Source of the DNA: Phycisphaerales bacterium
GTDB taxonomy: Bacteria; Planctomycetota; Phycisphaerae; UBA1845; Fen-1342
Assembly: GCA_016710275.1 (NCBI GenBank)
Contig: JADJXS010000001.1
Location: 1,054,001-1,118,000, forward strand
Length of the DNA stretch: 64,000 bases
Reading direction: 5' to 3'
Under the pieces are notes generated by a model. That model was not told the DNA's origin, did not search any database, and was given only the letters and a program-made list of their open reading frames with translations. Made by a program: the position numbers and the translations under genes. Shown in pieces: positions 41,647-50,318 of this stretch (position 1 is its first letter; every line of letters begins with the position of its first letter).

Positions 41647-42549
41647 ATGCTGCGAATTCGCCGTCCCTCGCGGGGCGCCTTCTTTGCGACGCTGATGACG
41701 GTCGCAGCGCTGTTGGCGCTGAGTCCGCCGGCGTTGGCGCGCTGGATGCGCGGGGCCATCGGGCCGCTGGCGATGCTGCAGCGCCCGTTGGCGCTGGCGG
41801 TGCAGCAGGCGAAGGATGCGGCAACGCCGGGGCGGGCGGGGCTTTCCGCGGAGGAGGCGCAGCGCTGGCAGATCGAGATGGAGCAGTTGCGCCGACTGGC
41901 GGGGAATCAGCAACTGTCGATCGAGGAGCTGGAGCGCAAGCTGGCCGAAGTCTCCCTGCTGCGCGAGCAGTTCGGCGATGCACGCGTCAAGCTGATCGTC
42001 GCCGAAGTGATCGGCTATGACGCCGCGCCGCGCCGCGCGACGATCCGCCTGTCGCAGGGAAGCTGGACGGTGACGGGGTTGCGCCCCGATTTGTGGGTCG
42101 CGGCGACGGATTCTCCGCCGTGGTATCCCGAGGCGGAGCGCGTGCGGGAGGGGCTGTCGCGGCAGTGGCTGGTCGGTCGGGTCACGGAAGTGCAGCCCTT
42201 CGTGACAACCGTGCAGCTCACGACCGACCCCGGCTTCGGCCCGATCGAGGTGCAGCCGGCGCTGGTGGGCGCCGATGGGCGCTGGTCGGCGATGCGGATG
42301 CGCTGCGCGCTGCGCGGCGTGGGCGGCGGGCGGATGTGGATGGACCGCGTGCCGCAGGAACTGGCATCCGGCGAGACGATCGTGTTCGCCCCGTCGTCGG
42401 AGCTGCTGCCGATTCCGATGGCGCTGGGTCGCATTTCAGAGGCAGAGCGAATCCCCAATGCACCGCAGCACTTCAACTACACGGTCATGCCGTGGGCACG
42501 GGGCACGGACCTGCGGTTTGTGTACATCGTGGTCCCGGCGCACAACTGA
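41647..42549 (+). CDS. mreC: Probable MreC, cell-shape protein
   Basis: A 300-residue protein downstream of mreB. It has the MreC layout: an N-terminal span (about 11-30), a coiled coil with a leucine pattern (about 65-108, ELERKLAEVSLLREQF) and a beta-rich outer part starting VKLIVAEVIGYDAAPRRATIRL. Similarity to classical MreC is weak in the second half (QLTTDPGFGPIEVQPALVG). MreC links MreB to periplasmic wall enzymes. No mreD, pbp2 or rodA follows; the next gene is rpsJ. Confidence 0.65.
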   Translation: MLRIRRPSRGAFFATLMTVAALLALSPPALARWMRGAIGPLAMLQRPLALAVQQAKDAATPGRAGLSAEEAQRWQIEMEQLRRLAGNQQLSIEELERKLAEVSLLREQFGDARVKLIVAEVIGYDAAPRRATIRLSQGSWTVTGLRPDLWVAATDSPPWYPEAERVREGLSRQWLVGRVTEVQPFVTTVQLTTDPGFGPIEVQPALVGADGRWSAMRMRCALRGVGGGRMWMDRVPQELASGETIVFAPSSELLPIPMALGRISEAERIPNAPQHFNYTVMPWARGTDLRFVYIVVPAHN

Positions 42550-42899
42550 TTGTGGATGGCATTTCAATCCGGCCGCCGGCCACGGCGCGCCCGGAATTCC
42601 GCAACCGATTTCGGAGATCAGGGGCAACGGGGCGGCTGTGCCGTGGGCCTCGGATCGGCGGGCGGGTCATCGCGGAAATTTCTGATGGCGGCGAGTCCAA
42701 CCGAGTTCTGCATACCGGGCTGCTCCAAGTGCGTCGACAATGTGCGGTGCGGCGGGGGTCGGCCGCTGGTGGACGGGTGAAATTCGATAACCGGGCCGGG
42801 GCGCGGGCTTGACGGTTGGAATGGGCGCGGTATTCTGCCCGGTCTATGTCCGCTTGGTGAGGCCGAGCGGCAGGCTTGAGTTCGTAAGCAGGTTGGAAC
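42550..42899. other. Leader region of the ribosomal operon
   Basis: The 350 bp between mreC and rpsJ hold the strong promoter at 42809-42836 and a leader of about 57 nt. The first 250 bp show no gene. I saw no clear L4-type leader structure. Confidence 0.6.
42809..42836 (+). promoter_or_regulatory. Main promoter of the S10-spc-alpha operon
   Basis: TTGACG (42809-42814), a 16-nt spacer, then TATTCT (42831-42836) are each one mismatch from consensus. The start would be near 42843, 57 nt before the rpsJ ATG. Confidence 0.75.
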
Positions 42900-43208
42900 A
42901 TGGCCGGCGAACGCATCAGGATCCGAATGGAGGCGTATGACCACCGCGCGTTGGATGCCAGCGCCGCGGAGATCGTGGACCAGGCGAAGCGCACCAGCGC
43001 CCGGGTCTGCGGTCCGGTCCCTCTGCCGACGCGGATCGAGCGGTTTACGGTGCTGCGATCGCCGCACATTGACAAGAAGTCGCGGGAGCAGTTCGAGATG
43101 CGGACGCACAAGCGCGTCATCGACATCTTCGAGGCGAACGCGCGAACGGTGGAGGCGCTGAACCGGCTGGCGTTGCCGGCGGGCGTCTTTGTGAAGATCA
43201 AGGCGTAG
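42900..43208 (+). CDS. rpsJ: 30S ribosomal protein S10
   Basis: First gene of the S10-spc-alpha cluster, 102 residues. It shows the S10 signatures IRIRMEAYDHRALDASAAEIVDQAKRT, the loop PLPTRIERFTVLRSPHIDKKSREQFE (contact with other 30S proteins and NusB in antitermination) and HKRVIDIF. The ATG follows the promoter by about 65 nt. A 145-bp gap separates it from rplC, longer than elsewhere in the cluster. Confidence 0.97.
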   Translation: MAGERIRIRMEAYDHRALDASAAEIVDQAKRTSARVCGPVPLPTRIERFTVLRSPHIDKKSREQFEMRTHKRVIDIFEANARTVEALNRLALPAGVFVKIKA

Positions 43209-43353
43209 TTCGCTTCGGCTAACACGCTATCGATTCGCAATCGTCGTCGGCGCCGGGCGCCGGCGATGGTGCGGAACCGGGCCCCGGTGGCCCGAGAGTG
43301 GCAGCCGTCGAGTCGGAATTCCGGCTCTGGCGCCTGCGGTGGAGCATCGTCTC

Positions 43354-44013
43354 ATGGTCCCTGCGATCCTGGGAAAAAAGGTCGGCATGACGCAGGTGTT
43401 CGGCCCCGCCGGTGAGCGGATGCCGGTCACCATTGTCGAGGCCGGCCCCTGCGTCGTCCTGCAGGTCAAGGCGGCGGACGCGGCCGACGGCTATCACGCC
43501 GTCCAGCTCGGCTTTGAAGACGTGAAGCCGCACCGTTCGACGCTGCCGGCCATCGGCCACTCCCGCAAAGCGCAGACCTCCCCGAAGCGATTCATCCGCG
43601 AAATCCGGCTCAGCGACGCAACCGACCGCAAGGTCGGCGACGTGGTGACCGTGGACATTTTCAAGGATGCCGGCGTCAAGTATGTGGACGTGGTCGGCAT
43701 CTCGAAGGGCAAGGGCTTTCAGGGTGCGATGAAGCGCTACGGCTTCGGCGGTCAGCCGGGTTCGCACGGCACCGAACGCAAGCACCGCTCCCCCGGCTCG
43801 ATCGGCGCGCATGCCCAGAACCGCGGCACGTCCGGCGCGATCAAGAAGGGCAAGCGCATGTCCGGGCACATGGGCAGCGATCGCCAGACGATCCGCAACC
43901 AGGCGATCGTCGGCATGGACGCTGAGAACAACGTGCTCTGGATTCGCGGCGCGATCCCCGGTCCGCCGGGTGGGTATGTCGTGATCCGCAAGTCCAAGAC
44001 GCGGAGCGAATAA
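43354..44013 (+). CDS. rplC: 50S ribosomal protein L3
   Basis: Binds 23S rRNA near the peptidyl-transferase centre; 219 residues. It opens ILGKKVGMTQVFGPAGERMPVTI, then has VVGISKGKGFQGAMKRYGFGGQPGSHGTERKHRSPGS with the long RNA-binding loop, and ends VIRKSKTRS. The ATG at 43354 with GGTGGAG upstream was chosen over a GTG at 43339. rplD follows after 3 nt. Confidence 0.97.
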   Translation: MVPAILGKKVGMTQVFGPAGERMPVTIVEAGPCVVLQVKAADAADGYHAVQLGFEDVKPHRSTLPAIGHSRKAQTSPKRFIREIRLSDATDRKVGDVVTVDIFKDAGVKYVDVVGISKGKGFQGAMKRYGFGGQPGSHGTERKHRSPGSIGAHAQNRGTSGAIKKGKRMSGHMGSDRQTIRNQAIVGMDAENNVLWIRGAIPGPPGGYVVIRKSKTRSE

Positions 44014-44016
44014 GTC

Positions 44017-44652
44017 ATGGTCAACGTCCCGGTATTCAATGAGTCCGGTCAGCAGATCGGAACCGAGCAGATCGACGAAGCCGCGCTCGGCGGCCAGGTC
44101 AGCGCCAGCCTGCTGAAGCAGGCGGTGGTGCGCTACCAGGCCAACCTGCGCCAGGGCAGCGCGTGTCAGAAGACTCGCGCCGAGGTGCAGGGTTCGAGCC
44201 GCAAGCTCTACAAGCAGAAGGGCACCGGCCGCGCTCGGCGCGGCAACATCCGGACGCCGGTGATGCGTGGCGGCGGGCGCGCCTTCCCGAACAAGCCGCA
44301 GGATCACAGCCGCGGCATGCCGCGAAAGATGCGGCGGCTGGCGCGCAACAACGCGGTGCTCGCAAAGATTCAGAGCGGCACGGCGATGATCGTGGACGGG
44401 CTGCGATTCGACGGCCCCAAGACGAAGCGATTCGCGACGATGCTGACGAAGCTCAATTGCAGCCGCGGCTGCGTGTACACGACGCGCGAGACGGATGGTG
44501 CGGCCTACCGCAGCGGGCGGAACATCCCGCGGGTGGAGGTCATGCCGGTGGCGGAACTGAACGCTTATTCGATTCTGCGCCGCGGGACGCTGATTTTCAC
44601 GCGGGATGCTTTCACCGCGTTCCGCGAGAGTCTCTCAGGCGGGGAGAAGTAG
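44017..44652 (+). CDS. rplD: 50S ribosomal protein L4
   Basis: 211 residues; lines the exit tunnel and, in enterobacteria, represses the S10 operon. It has the loop KQKGTGRARRGNIRTPVMRGGGRAFPNKPQDHS, the extension that reaches the tunnel, and the C-terminal NAYSILRRGTLIFTRDAF. It starts 3 nt after rplC. Confidence 0.96.
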   Translation: MVNVPVFNESGQQIGTEQIDEAALGGQVSASLLKQAVVRYQANLRQGSACQKTRAEVQGSSRKLYKQKGTGRARRGNIRTPVMRGGGRAFPNKPQDHSRGMPRKMRRLARNNAVLAKIQSGTAMIVDGLRFDGPKTKRFATMLTKLNCSRGCVYTTRETDGAAYRSGRNIPRVEVMPVAELNAYSILRRGTLIFTRDAFTAFRESLSGGEK

Positions 44653-44657
44653 TCCTC

Positions 44658-44951
44658 ATGGACATTTATCACACAATCATCCGCCCGCTCGTCACGGAGA
44701 AGAGCACGGTCCAATCCGGCGGGCCGGACGGTGCTCCCGGATCGACCTACACCTTTCAGGTCAACCTGAAAGCGTCCAAGTCGCAGATCCGCGACGCGGT
44801 GGAGAAGATTTACGGCGTGAAGGTGGTGGACGTGCGGACGCAGGTGCGGCCGGGCAAGACCCGCCGCTTCCGCTTCCGGGTCGGCCAGACCACGGGCATG
44901 AAGAAGGCGTATGTGACGCTCGACGAATCGAGCACGATCGACCTGTTCTAG
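44658..44951 (+). CDS. rplW: 50S ribosomal protein L23
   Basis: 97 residues; located at the tunnel exit, where it docks trigger factor and SRP. It shows DIYHTIIRPLVTEKST and the YTFQVNLKASKSQIRDAVEKIYGVKVVDV core. The ATG is 5 nt after the rplD stop. Confidence 0.95.
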   Translation: MDIYHTIIRPLVTEKSTVQSGGPDGAPGSTYTFQVNLKASKSQIRDAVEKIYGVKVVDVRTQVRPGKTRRFRFRVGQTTGMKKAYVTLDESSTIDLF

Positions 44952-44985
44952 CCGCGCGCCGCTGCGGCGGCCGGTGGGTGTAGTC

Positions 44986-45855
44986 ATGGGCGTACGGATC
45001 TACAAGCGGACTTCGCCGGGACGGCGAAACTCGAGCGTAAACGACTACGCCGAGATCACGTTCCGTCATGAAAACCGCCCGGTCAAGTCGCTGCTCGAGC
45101 CGCTGACCAAGACCGGCGGGCGCAATCACCACGGCGTGACCACGTCGTGGTGGCGCGGCGGCGGCAACAAGCGCATGTACCGCCTGGTGGATTTCAAGCG
45201 AAGAAAGACCGGCGTGGCGAACGTACTGGAGATTCAGTACGACCCCAACCGCTCCTGCCACATCGCGCTGCTGCAATTCGCCGACGGCGAGAAGTCCTAC
45301 ATCCTCGCGCCGCTGGGTCTGAAGGCGGGGGCCAAGGTCGAGGCCGGGGAGCGCGTCGAGCCGCAGGTCGGCAATTGCATGCCCCTGGCCAGCATCCCGG
45401 TCGGCATGGAAGTTCACAACATTGAGATGCACCCGGGGCAGGGCGGCAAGCTGGTGCGAACCGCCGGCGGCGTCGCGCGGCTGATGGCCCGCGAAGGGCC
45501 GTGGGCCACGCTGCAGCTCCCGTCGGGCGAATTGCGTCAGGTGCGCGTCGAGTGCCGGGCGACGCTCGGCCAGCTCGGCAACCTGGACCACATCAACGTC
45601 ACGCTCGGCAAGGCCGGACGCTCGCGCCACCTGGGCCGTCGTCCGCACGTGCGCGGCAAGGCGATGAACCCGCACGCGCATCCGCTGGGCGGCGGTGAAG
45701 GCCGCAGCAACGGCGGTCGGCACCCGTGCTCGCCCTGGGGCAAGCTGGCCAAGGGCGGCCGCACGCGAAATCCGCGAAAGAACTCGAACCGCCGCATTCT
45801 GCGCCGCCGCATTACGAAGTCGTACGGCGAGGCGAAGCTGAAGCGCAAGAAGTAA
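44986..45855 (+). CDS. rplB: 50S ribosomal protein L2
   Basis: 289 residues, slightly longer than usual. L2 is needed for subunit joining and peptidyl transfer. It shows the core ITFRHENRPVKSLLEPLTKTGGRN, then NVTLGKAGRSRHLGRRPHVRG and the universally conserved MNPHAHPLGGGEGRS, including the functionally important His. The ATG at 44986 was preferred to a GTG at 44974. Confidence 0.97.
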   Translation: MGVRIYKRTSPGRRNSSVNDYAEITFRHENRPVKSLLEPLTKTGGRNHHGVTTSWWRGGGNKRMYRLVDFKRRKTGVANVLEIQYDPNRSCHIALLQFADGEKSYILAPLGLKAGAKVEAGERVEPQVGNCMPLASIPVGMEVHNIEMHPGQGGKLVRTAGGVARLMAREGPWATLQLPSGELRQVRVECRATLGQLGNLDHINVTLGKAGRSRHLGRRPHVRGKAMNPHAHPLGGGEGRSNGGRHPCSPWGKLAKGGRTRNPRKNSNRRILRRRITKSYGEAKLKRKK

Positions 45856-45918
45856 GGAACCGGTGCGGTGCGGCCGACAGATCGGCCGGCCGCACGCCCT
45901 GTTTCAGGAAGGCGTCGC

Positions 45919-46200
45919 ATGTCGCGAAGCACGAAAAAAGGCCCGTATGTGGACGAGGGCGTCTACCGCAAGGTGGCGGCCGCCAAGCACAGCGGCGCGC
46001 GCGCGCCGATCCGCGTCTGGAACCGGGCGTGCACGATTGTTCCGGAGTTCGTCGGTGTGAACTTCGAGGTTCACAACGGGCGGGCGTTCGCCAAGGTCTA
46101 TGTGACCGAAGACATGGTCGGGCACAAGCTGGGCGAGTTCGCACCGACGCGGACGTTCAAGGGTCATACGGCACGCGCGACCAGCGCAGCGCCGAAGTAA
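45919..46200 (+). CDS. rpsS: 30S ribosomal protein S19
   Basis: 93 residues; sits in the head of the small subunit with S13. It has MSRSTKKGPYVDEGVYRKV and VHNGRAFAKVYVTEDMVGHKLGEFAPTRTFKGH. The ATG at 45919 has AGGAAGG upstream. Confidence 0.96.
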   Translation: MSRSTKKGPYVDEGVYRKVAAAKHSGARAPIRVWNRACTIVPEFVGVNFEVHNGRAFAKVYVTEDMVGHKLGEFAPTRTFKGHTARATSAAPK

Positions 46201-46219
46201 GCGCGAGGACGACGGCCAC

Positions 46220-46576
46220 ATGGCAGACGCAACCACGCAGGACCGGCTCTGGCACGCAAAGCACAGCTTTGCGCGCATCTCCGCCCGCAAGGCGCGGCTG
46301 ATCGCGGACCTGATCCGCGGCCGCCGCTGCGACGACGCGGTCACCGTCCTTCGTTTCACCCATAACCGCGCCGCATCGCTGCTGGATCGCGTGCTGAAAA
46401 GTGCGATGGCCAACGCCAACCAGGCGGAGGCTTCCATGTCGCGGCTGTTCGTGGCCGAAGCGCGGGTGGACGACGGGCCGATCATCAAGCGCTTCCGTCC
46501 GAAGGATCGCGGGCGCGCCCATCCGATCCAGAAGCGAACCAGCCATATCATCGTCGGCGTGGCGGAAAGGGGCTAA
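46220..46576 (+). CDS. rplV: 50S ribosomal protein L22
   Basis: 118 residues; its beta-hairpin lines the exit tunnel near the macrolide site. It shows FARISARKARLIADLIRGR, LDRVLKSAMANANQAE, and the hairpin KRFRPKDRGRAHPIQKRTSHI. It ends 3 nt before rpsC. Confidence 0.96.
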   Translation: MADATTQDRLWHAKHSFARISARKARLIADLIRGRRCDDAVTVLRFTHNRAASLLDRVLKSAMANANQAEASMSRLFVAEARVDDGPIIKRFRPKDRGRAHPIQKRTSHIIVGVAERG

Positions 46577-46579
46577 GGC

Positions 46580-47278
46580 GTGGGACAGAAGTGCAATCCG
46601 ATCGGGTTCCGAGTGGGCATCACCGAGGGGTGGCGCTCGCGCTGGTACGCCCCGAAGCAGGCCTTCGGCGGCTTCCTCGTCGAGGACGAGAAAATCCGCC
46701 GCTACGTGGACGACATGCTGAACAAGCGCCCGCCCTATGCCGGCGTGGCGAAGGTCGAGATCGAGCGGACGCCCGACGAGGTGAAGGTCTTCCTGCACAC
46801 GTCGCGGCCGGGCATGGTCATCGGCGCCAAAGGCTCCGAGGTGGACAAGCTCAAGGAGAAGCTCGAGGAGCTGATCGACCGGCGGGTGGGGATCAACATC
46901 GTCGAGATCAAGGAGCCGGACCTCGACGCGCGGCTGGTCGGTGTCAGCATCGGCGAGCAGCTCAAGAAGCGCGGCAGCTTCCGCCGCATCATGAAACAGA
47001 AGTGCGAGGCGGCGATGGCCGCCGGGGCGCGCGGCGTCAAGATCATCTGCTCGGGCCGTCTCGGCGGGGCGGACATGGCCCGTGTCGAAAAGCAGATGCT
47101 CGGCTCGATCCCGCTTCAGACGCTTCAGGCCGACGTGGATTTCGCCGTGACGCACTGCGTCACGACCTACGGCGTGATCGGCATCAAGGTCTGGGTATCG
47201 AAGGGCATGTACGGCGAGGATCCGCCGCAGCGTCAGCAGGAAGATCGCAGTCGTTTCCGGCGCCGTGTGCGTCGCTAG
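46580..47278 (+). CDS. rpsC: 30S ribosomal protein S3
   Basis: 232 residues; forms part of the mRNA entry tunnel. It starts GQKCNPIGFRVGITEGWRS (GTG start) and has the KH-domain motif MVIGAKGSEVDKLKEKLEEL. The C-terminal domain includes GVKIICSGRLGGADMAR and GVIGIKVWVSKG. Confidence 0.97.
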   Translation: MGQKCNPIGFRVGITEGWRSRWYAPKQAFGGFLVEDEKIRRYVDDMLNKRPPYAGVAKVEIERTPDEVKVFLHTSRPGMVIGAKGSEVDKLKEKLEELIDRRVGINIVEIKEPDLDARLVGVSIGEQLKKRGSFRRIMKQKCEAAMAAGARGVKIICSGRLGGADMARVEKQMLGSIPLQTLQADVDFAVTHCVTTYGVIGIKVWVSKGMYGEDPPQRQQEDRSRFRRRVRR

Positions 47279-47331
47279 GAAATTCGGCCGGCGGGCGCAG
47301 CAGCGCCGCGCAGGCCGCGTAGGAGTCGCCG

Positions 47332-47754
47332 ATGGCCGGCAGCATGCCGAAGCGGGTGAAGTGGCGCAAGTCCCAGAAGGGGACCTTGAAGGGCAACGCC
47401 ACCCGCGGCAACAAGGTTTCGTACGGCGAGTTCGGCCTGCAGGCGCTGCAGCCGGGTCGCGTGAACGCCCGGCACATCGAGGCCGGCCGCGTCGCGGCAT
47501 CGCACTTTCTGCAGCGTGAAGGCCGCGTGTATATCCGCGTCTTCCCGCACCGCCCGATCACGGCCAAGCCGCTCGAGGTTCGCATGGGCACGGGCAAGGG
47601 CGAGGTGTCCTACTGGACCTCACTGGTCAAGCCCGGCACGGTGCTGTTTGAGGTCGGCGGCGTGAGTGAGGACCTGGCGAAGGCGTGCCTGGCGCGCATC
47701 GCGATGAAGATGCCGGTCCGCTGCCGCTTTTTGCGGCGGGGGCACGAACTCTAA
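47332..47754 (+). CDS. rplP: 50S ribosomal protein L16
   Basis: 140 residues; contacts the A-site tRNA. It shows MPKRVKWRKSQKGTLKGNATRGN, YGEFGLQALQPGRVNARHIEAGR, RVYIRVFPHRPITAKPLEVRMGTGKG and the C-terminal ARIAMKMPVRCRFL. A second Met four residues in (47344) could also be the start. Confidence 0.96.
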   Translation: MAGSMPKRVKWRKSQKGTLKGNATRGNKVSYGEFGLQALQPGRVNARHIEAGRVAASHFLQREGRVYIRVFPHRPITAKPLEVRMGTGKGEVSYWTSLVKPGTVLFEVGGVSEDLAKACLARIAMKMPVRCRFLRRGHEL

Positions 47755-47801
47755 AGAACGAATCGCGGCCGGCGCGGATGCGCGGGGCCGGCAGGTGAGT
47801 C

Positions 47802-48044
47802 ATGAACAAGATTGAGCAGTATCGCACGCTGAAGGTCGACGAGCTTCACAAGGAGCTGGAGGCGCATCGCCGCCGGCTCTTCGATCTGCGGTCGCAGTCG
47901 GTGACGGAGAAGCTCGAGGACCCGACGCAGCTCGGCAAGACGCGGCGCGACATCGCCCGCATCCTGACGGTGCTGCACGAGCGCGGCGAGAAGAACATAG
48001 AGCAGCGGCAGGCGTCGCTCTCGGCACAGGCGGCGCGTCGCTGA
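47802..48044 (+). CDS. rpmC: 50S ribosomal protein L29
   Basis: 80 residues, a helical hairpin near the tunnel exit beside L23. It has TLKVDELHKELEAHRRRLFDLRSQ and the family motif ARILTVLHER. The tail is slightly longer than usual. Confidence 0.93.
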   Translation: MNKIEQYRTLKVDELHKELEAHRRRLFDLRSQSVTEKLEDPTQLGKTRRDIARILTVLHERGEKNIEQRQASLSAQAARR

Positions 48045-48077
48045 GCGCTCAGCGCCAGAGGATAGGTTGAACGGTCT

Positions 48078-48383
48078 ATGGCTACGCAGCAAAACGCAGC
48101 AGCGGCAGACGAACGCCCGGCCCGGCCCAGCCGGATCGGCGTGGTGACGTCGGCCAAGCGCAGCAAGACAATCACCGTGACCGTGGCGTACAGCGTGCGG
48201 CACGCCAAGTACAACAAGTACACCAAGCGCCGCACGGTGCTCCACGCGCATGACGAGCGCGGGGAGGCCGGGCTGGGCGACACGGTCGAGATTGTCGAGT
48301 GCCGGCCGCTCTCCAAAACGAAGAACTGGCGGCTGGTGCGCGTGTTGACGCAAGCCCCGCGTGAAACGGCGGGTGCGCGTTGA
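48078..48383 (+). CDS. rpsQ: 30S ribosomal protein S17
   Basis: 101 residues; an OB-fold primary 16S rRNA binder. It shows RIGVVTSAKRSKTITVTVAYSVRHAKYNKYTKRRT and GLGDTVEIVECRPLSKTKNWRLV. Its TGA stop overlaps the TTG start of rplN. Confidence 0.95.
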   Translation: MATQQNAAAADERPARPSRIGVVTSAKRSKTITVTVAYSVRHAKYNKYTKRRTVLHAHDERGEAGLGDTVEIVECRPLSKTKNWRLVRVLTQAPRETAGAR

Positions 48384-48769
48384 TTACGCAATACACCTGG
48401 CTGGACGCGGCGGACAACACCGGCGCCAAGCAGTTGATGTGCGTGCAGGTGCTCAAGGGCGGCGCCGCCAGCTACGGCAAGCGCCGGCTGCGCGTCGGCG
48501 CCGTGGGCGACATCATCATCTGCTCGGTCAAACAGTGCCTGCCCTCGTCGGACTTCAAGAAGGGCGACAAGGTCAAGGCCGTGGTGGTGCGGACCAAGTA
48601 CCCCACCCGCCGCCCCGACGGCAGTTACGTCCGCTTCGACTCGAATGCGGCCGTGATCATCGACAACGACGGCAATCCGAAGGGTACCCGCGTGTTCGGG
48701 CCGGTGGCCCGCGAGCTGCGCGAGCGGAACTTCGGCAAGATCATCTCGCTCGCAGAAGAGGTGTGGTGA
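48380..48769 (+). CDS. rplN: 50S ribosomal protein L14
   Basis: 129 residues; an intersubunit bridge protein. It shows LDAADNTGAKQLMCVQVL, VKAVVVRTKYPTRRPDGSYVRFDSNAAVII and GTRVFGPVARELRERNFGKIISLA. The start is a rare TTG that overlaps the rpsQ stop (TTGA), so it is probably coupled to rpsQ translation. Confidence 0.96.
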   Translation: MITQYTWLDAADNTGAKQLMCVQVLKGGAASYGKRRLRVGAVGDIIICSVKQCLPSSDFKKGDKVKAVVVRTKYPTRRPDGSYVRFDSNAAVIIDNDGNPKGTRVFGPVARELRERNFGKIISLAEEVW

Positions 48770-48772
48770 ATC

Positions 48773-49123
48773 ATGGCCGCTCGGATCCGCAAGGACGACA
48801 TCGTCGAGGTCATCTCCGGCGACCACAAGGGTCAGCGCGGCAAGGTGCTGCGCGTGATTCCGGACAAGGATCGCGTGGTGATCGAAGGCGTCAACATGGT
48901 GATGCGGCACGTGCGCCGCAGCCGCAAGCACCCCAACGGCGGGCGCGTGCAGCGCGAGGCGGCGATTCACGTGTCGAAGGTGATGCCGGTCGATCCGCGC
49001 TCCGGCAAGCCGACGCGCGTGCGATTCCCGGTGGAGCGCGACGCGCAGGGTCGGGTCATCGGCAAGAAGCGCGTCAGCACGGGCGGGACGGTGCTGAGCG
49101 AAGTCACGCGGGCCAGGGCGTAG
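48773..49123 (+). CDS. rplX: 50S ribosomal protein L24
   Basis: 116 residues; an early assembly initiator. It has the KOW motif EVISGDHKGQRGKVLRVIPDKDRVVIEGVN, then HVRRSRKHPNGGRVQREAAIHVSKV. Three bases separate it from rplN. Confidence 0.95.
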   Translation: MAARIRKDDIVEVISGDHKGQRGKVLRVIPDKDRVVIEGVNMVMRHVRRSRKHPNGGRVQREAAIHVSKVMPVDPRSGKPTRVRFPVERDAQGRVIGKKRVSTGGTVLSEVTRARA

Positions 49124-49147
49124 GCCGCAGAAGGCATTGAGGACGGT

Positions 49148-49714
49148 ATGGCTCGGTTGCTCGAACGATATTCAAAGGAAATCGCCGCCGCGCTCCAGAA
49201 GGAGCTGGGCCGCGACAATGTCATGGCCATCCCGAAGCTGGACAAGATCGTCCTGTCGATGGGGTTGGGCAAGTGCATTGCCGATGCCGGCGGCGGCAGT
49301 AAGACGCGCGAGACCAAGCGCTTCCAGGAGGCCGAGGCGGCGATGACCACCATCGCCGGCCAGAAGCCGCTGGTGTGCAAGTCACGCAAGGCCGTTGCGA
49401 ACTTCAAGCTGCGCGACGGCTGGGCGATCGGGCTGAAGGTCACGCTGCGCGGCCGCCGCATGTATGAGTTCCTGGATCGGCTGGTCGCGCTGGCGGTGCC
49501 CCGCATCCGCGACTTCCGCGGGCTGGACCCCAACGGGTTCGACGGCCGCGGGAATTACGGCATGGGCCTCGCCGAGTACGGCGTGTTCCCCGAGATCCAT
49601 CCGGACAAGATCACGTTTCAGCAGGGGCTGAACATCACGATCTGCACGACGGCCGGCAATGACGCGGGCGCTCGGCGGCTGCTGACGCTCATGGGCATGC
49701 CGTTCAGGAGTTGA
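49148..49714 (+). CDS. rplE: 50S ribosomal protein L5
   Basis: 188 residues; binds 5S rRNA in the central protuberance. It shows IPKLDKIVLSMGLGKCIADAG, AGQKPLVCKSRKAVANFKLRDGWAIGLKVTLRG and GNYGMGLAEYGVFPEIHPDKI. Confidence 0.96.
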   Translation: MARLLERYSKEIAAALQKELGRDNVMAIPKLDKIVLSMGLGKCIADAGGGSKTRETKRFQEAEAAMTTIAGQKPLVCKSRKAVANFKLRDGWAIGLKVTLRGRRMYEFLDRLVALAVPRIRDFRGLDPNGFDGRGNYGMGLAEYGVFPEIHPDKITFQQGLNITICTTAGNDAGARRLLTLMGMPFRS

Positions 49715-49721
49715 GGTTGAT

Positions 49722-49907
49722 ATGGCGCGAACGTGCCTGAAGGTGAAAGCCCGGCGGAAGCCGAAGTACAGCGCTCGGGCCTATACCCGCTGCGAGCTGT
49801 GCGGCCGGTCCCGGGCGGTGTATCAGAAGTTCAAGATCTGCCGTTGCTGCTTCCGGAAGCTCGCCGGTGAGGGGCGAATTCCCGGGATCCGCAAGGCCAG
49901 TTGGTGA
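49722..49907 (+). CDS. rpsN: 30S ribosomal protein S14, zinc-binding type
   Basis: 61 residues, the short form of S14. Two pairs CELC and CRCC bind one zinc ion, unlike the long zinc-free form. It ends GRIPGIRKASW, the typical S14 terminus. Use of the zinc form fits with zinc-type S4, L36 and adenylate kinase in the same operon. Confidence 0.96.
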   Translation: MARTCLKVKARRKPKYSARAYTRCELCGRSRAVYQKFKICRCCFRKLAGEGRIPGIRKASW

Positions 49908-49915
49908 GGTGAGGC

Positions 49916-50314
49916 ATGGCGACTTCTGACACAATTGCGGACATGCTGACCCGCATTCGAAACGCAGTCCGCGTACGCAAGCCGACCGTGCGCGTCAAGC
50001 GCTCCGGCGTCTGCGTCGGCATTCTCGGCGTACTCAAGAGCGAAGGCTACATCAACGGCTACGTCGAGCTGCCCGACGAAAATCAGGGCGAGATCGACGT
50101 GGAGTTGAAGTACGGGGATCGCGGCGAAATGGTGCTGCAGGGGCTGGAGCGAACCAGCAAGCCCGGCTGCCGCCGCTACACCGGCTACGAGGGCCTGCCG
50201 CGCGTGCTCGACGGCCTCGGAATCTGGGTGCTTTCGACCAGCCGCGGCGTGATGAGCGACCGCGATTGCCGGAAGAACAAGATCGGCGGCGAAATGCTCT
50301 GCAAGGTATGGTGA
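49916..50314 (+). CDS. rpsH: 30S ribosomal protein S8
   Basis: 132 residues; binds helix 21 of 16S rRNA and in E. coli represses the spc operon. It shows DTIADMLTRIRNAVRVRKPTV and the C-terminal VLSTSRGVMSDRDCRKNKIGGEML. The stop is 4 nt before rplF. Confidence 0.96.
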   Translation: MATSDTIADMLTRIRNAVRVRKPTVRVKRSGVCVGILGVLKSEGYINGYVELPDENQGEIDVELKYGDRGEMVLQGLERTSKPGCRRYTGYEGLPRVLDGLGIWVLSTSRGVMSDRDCRKNKIGGEMLCKVW

Positions 50315-50318
50315 TGCA

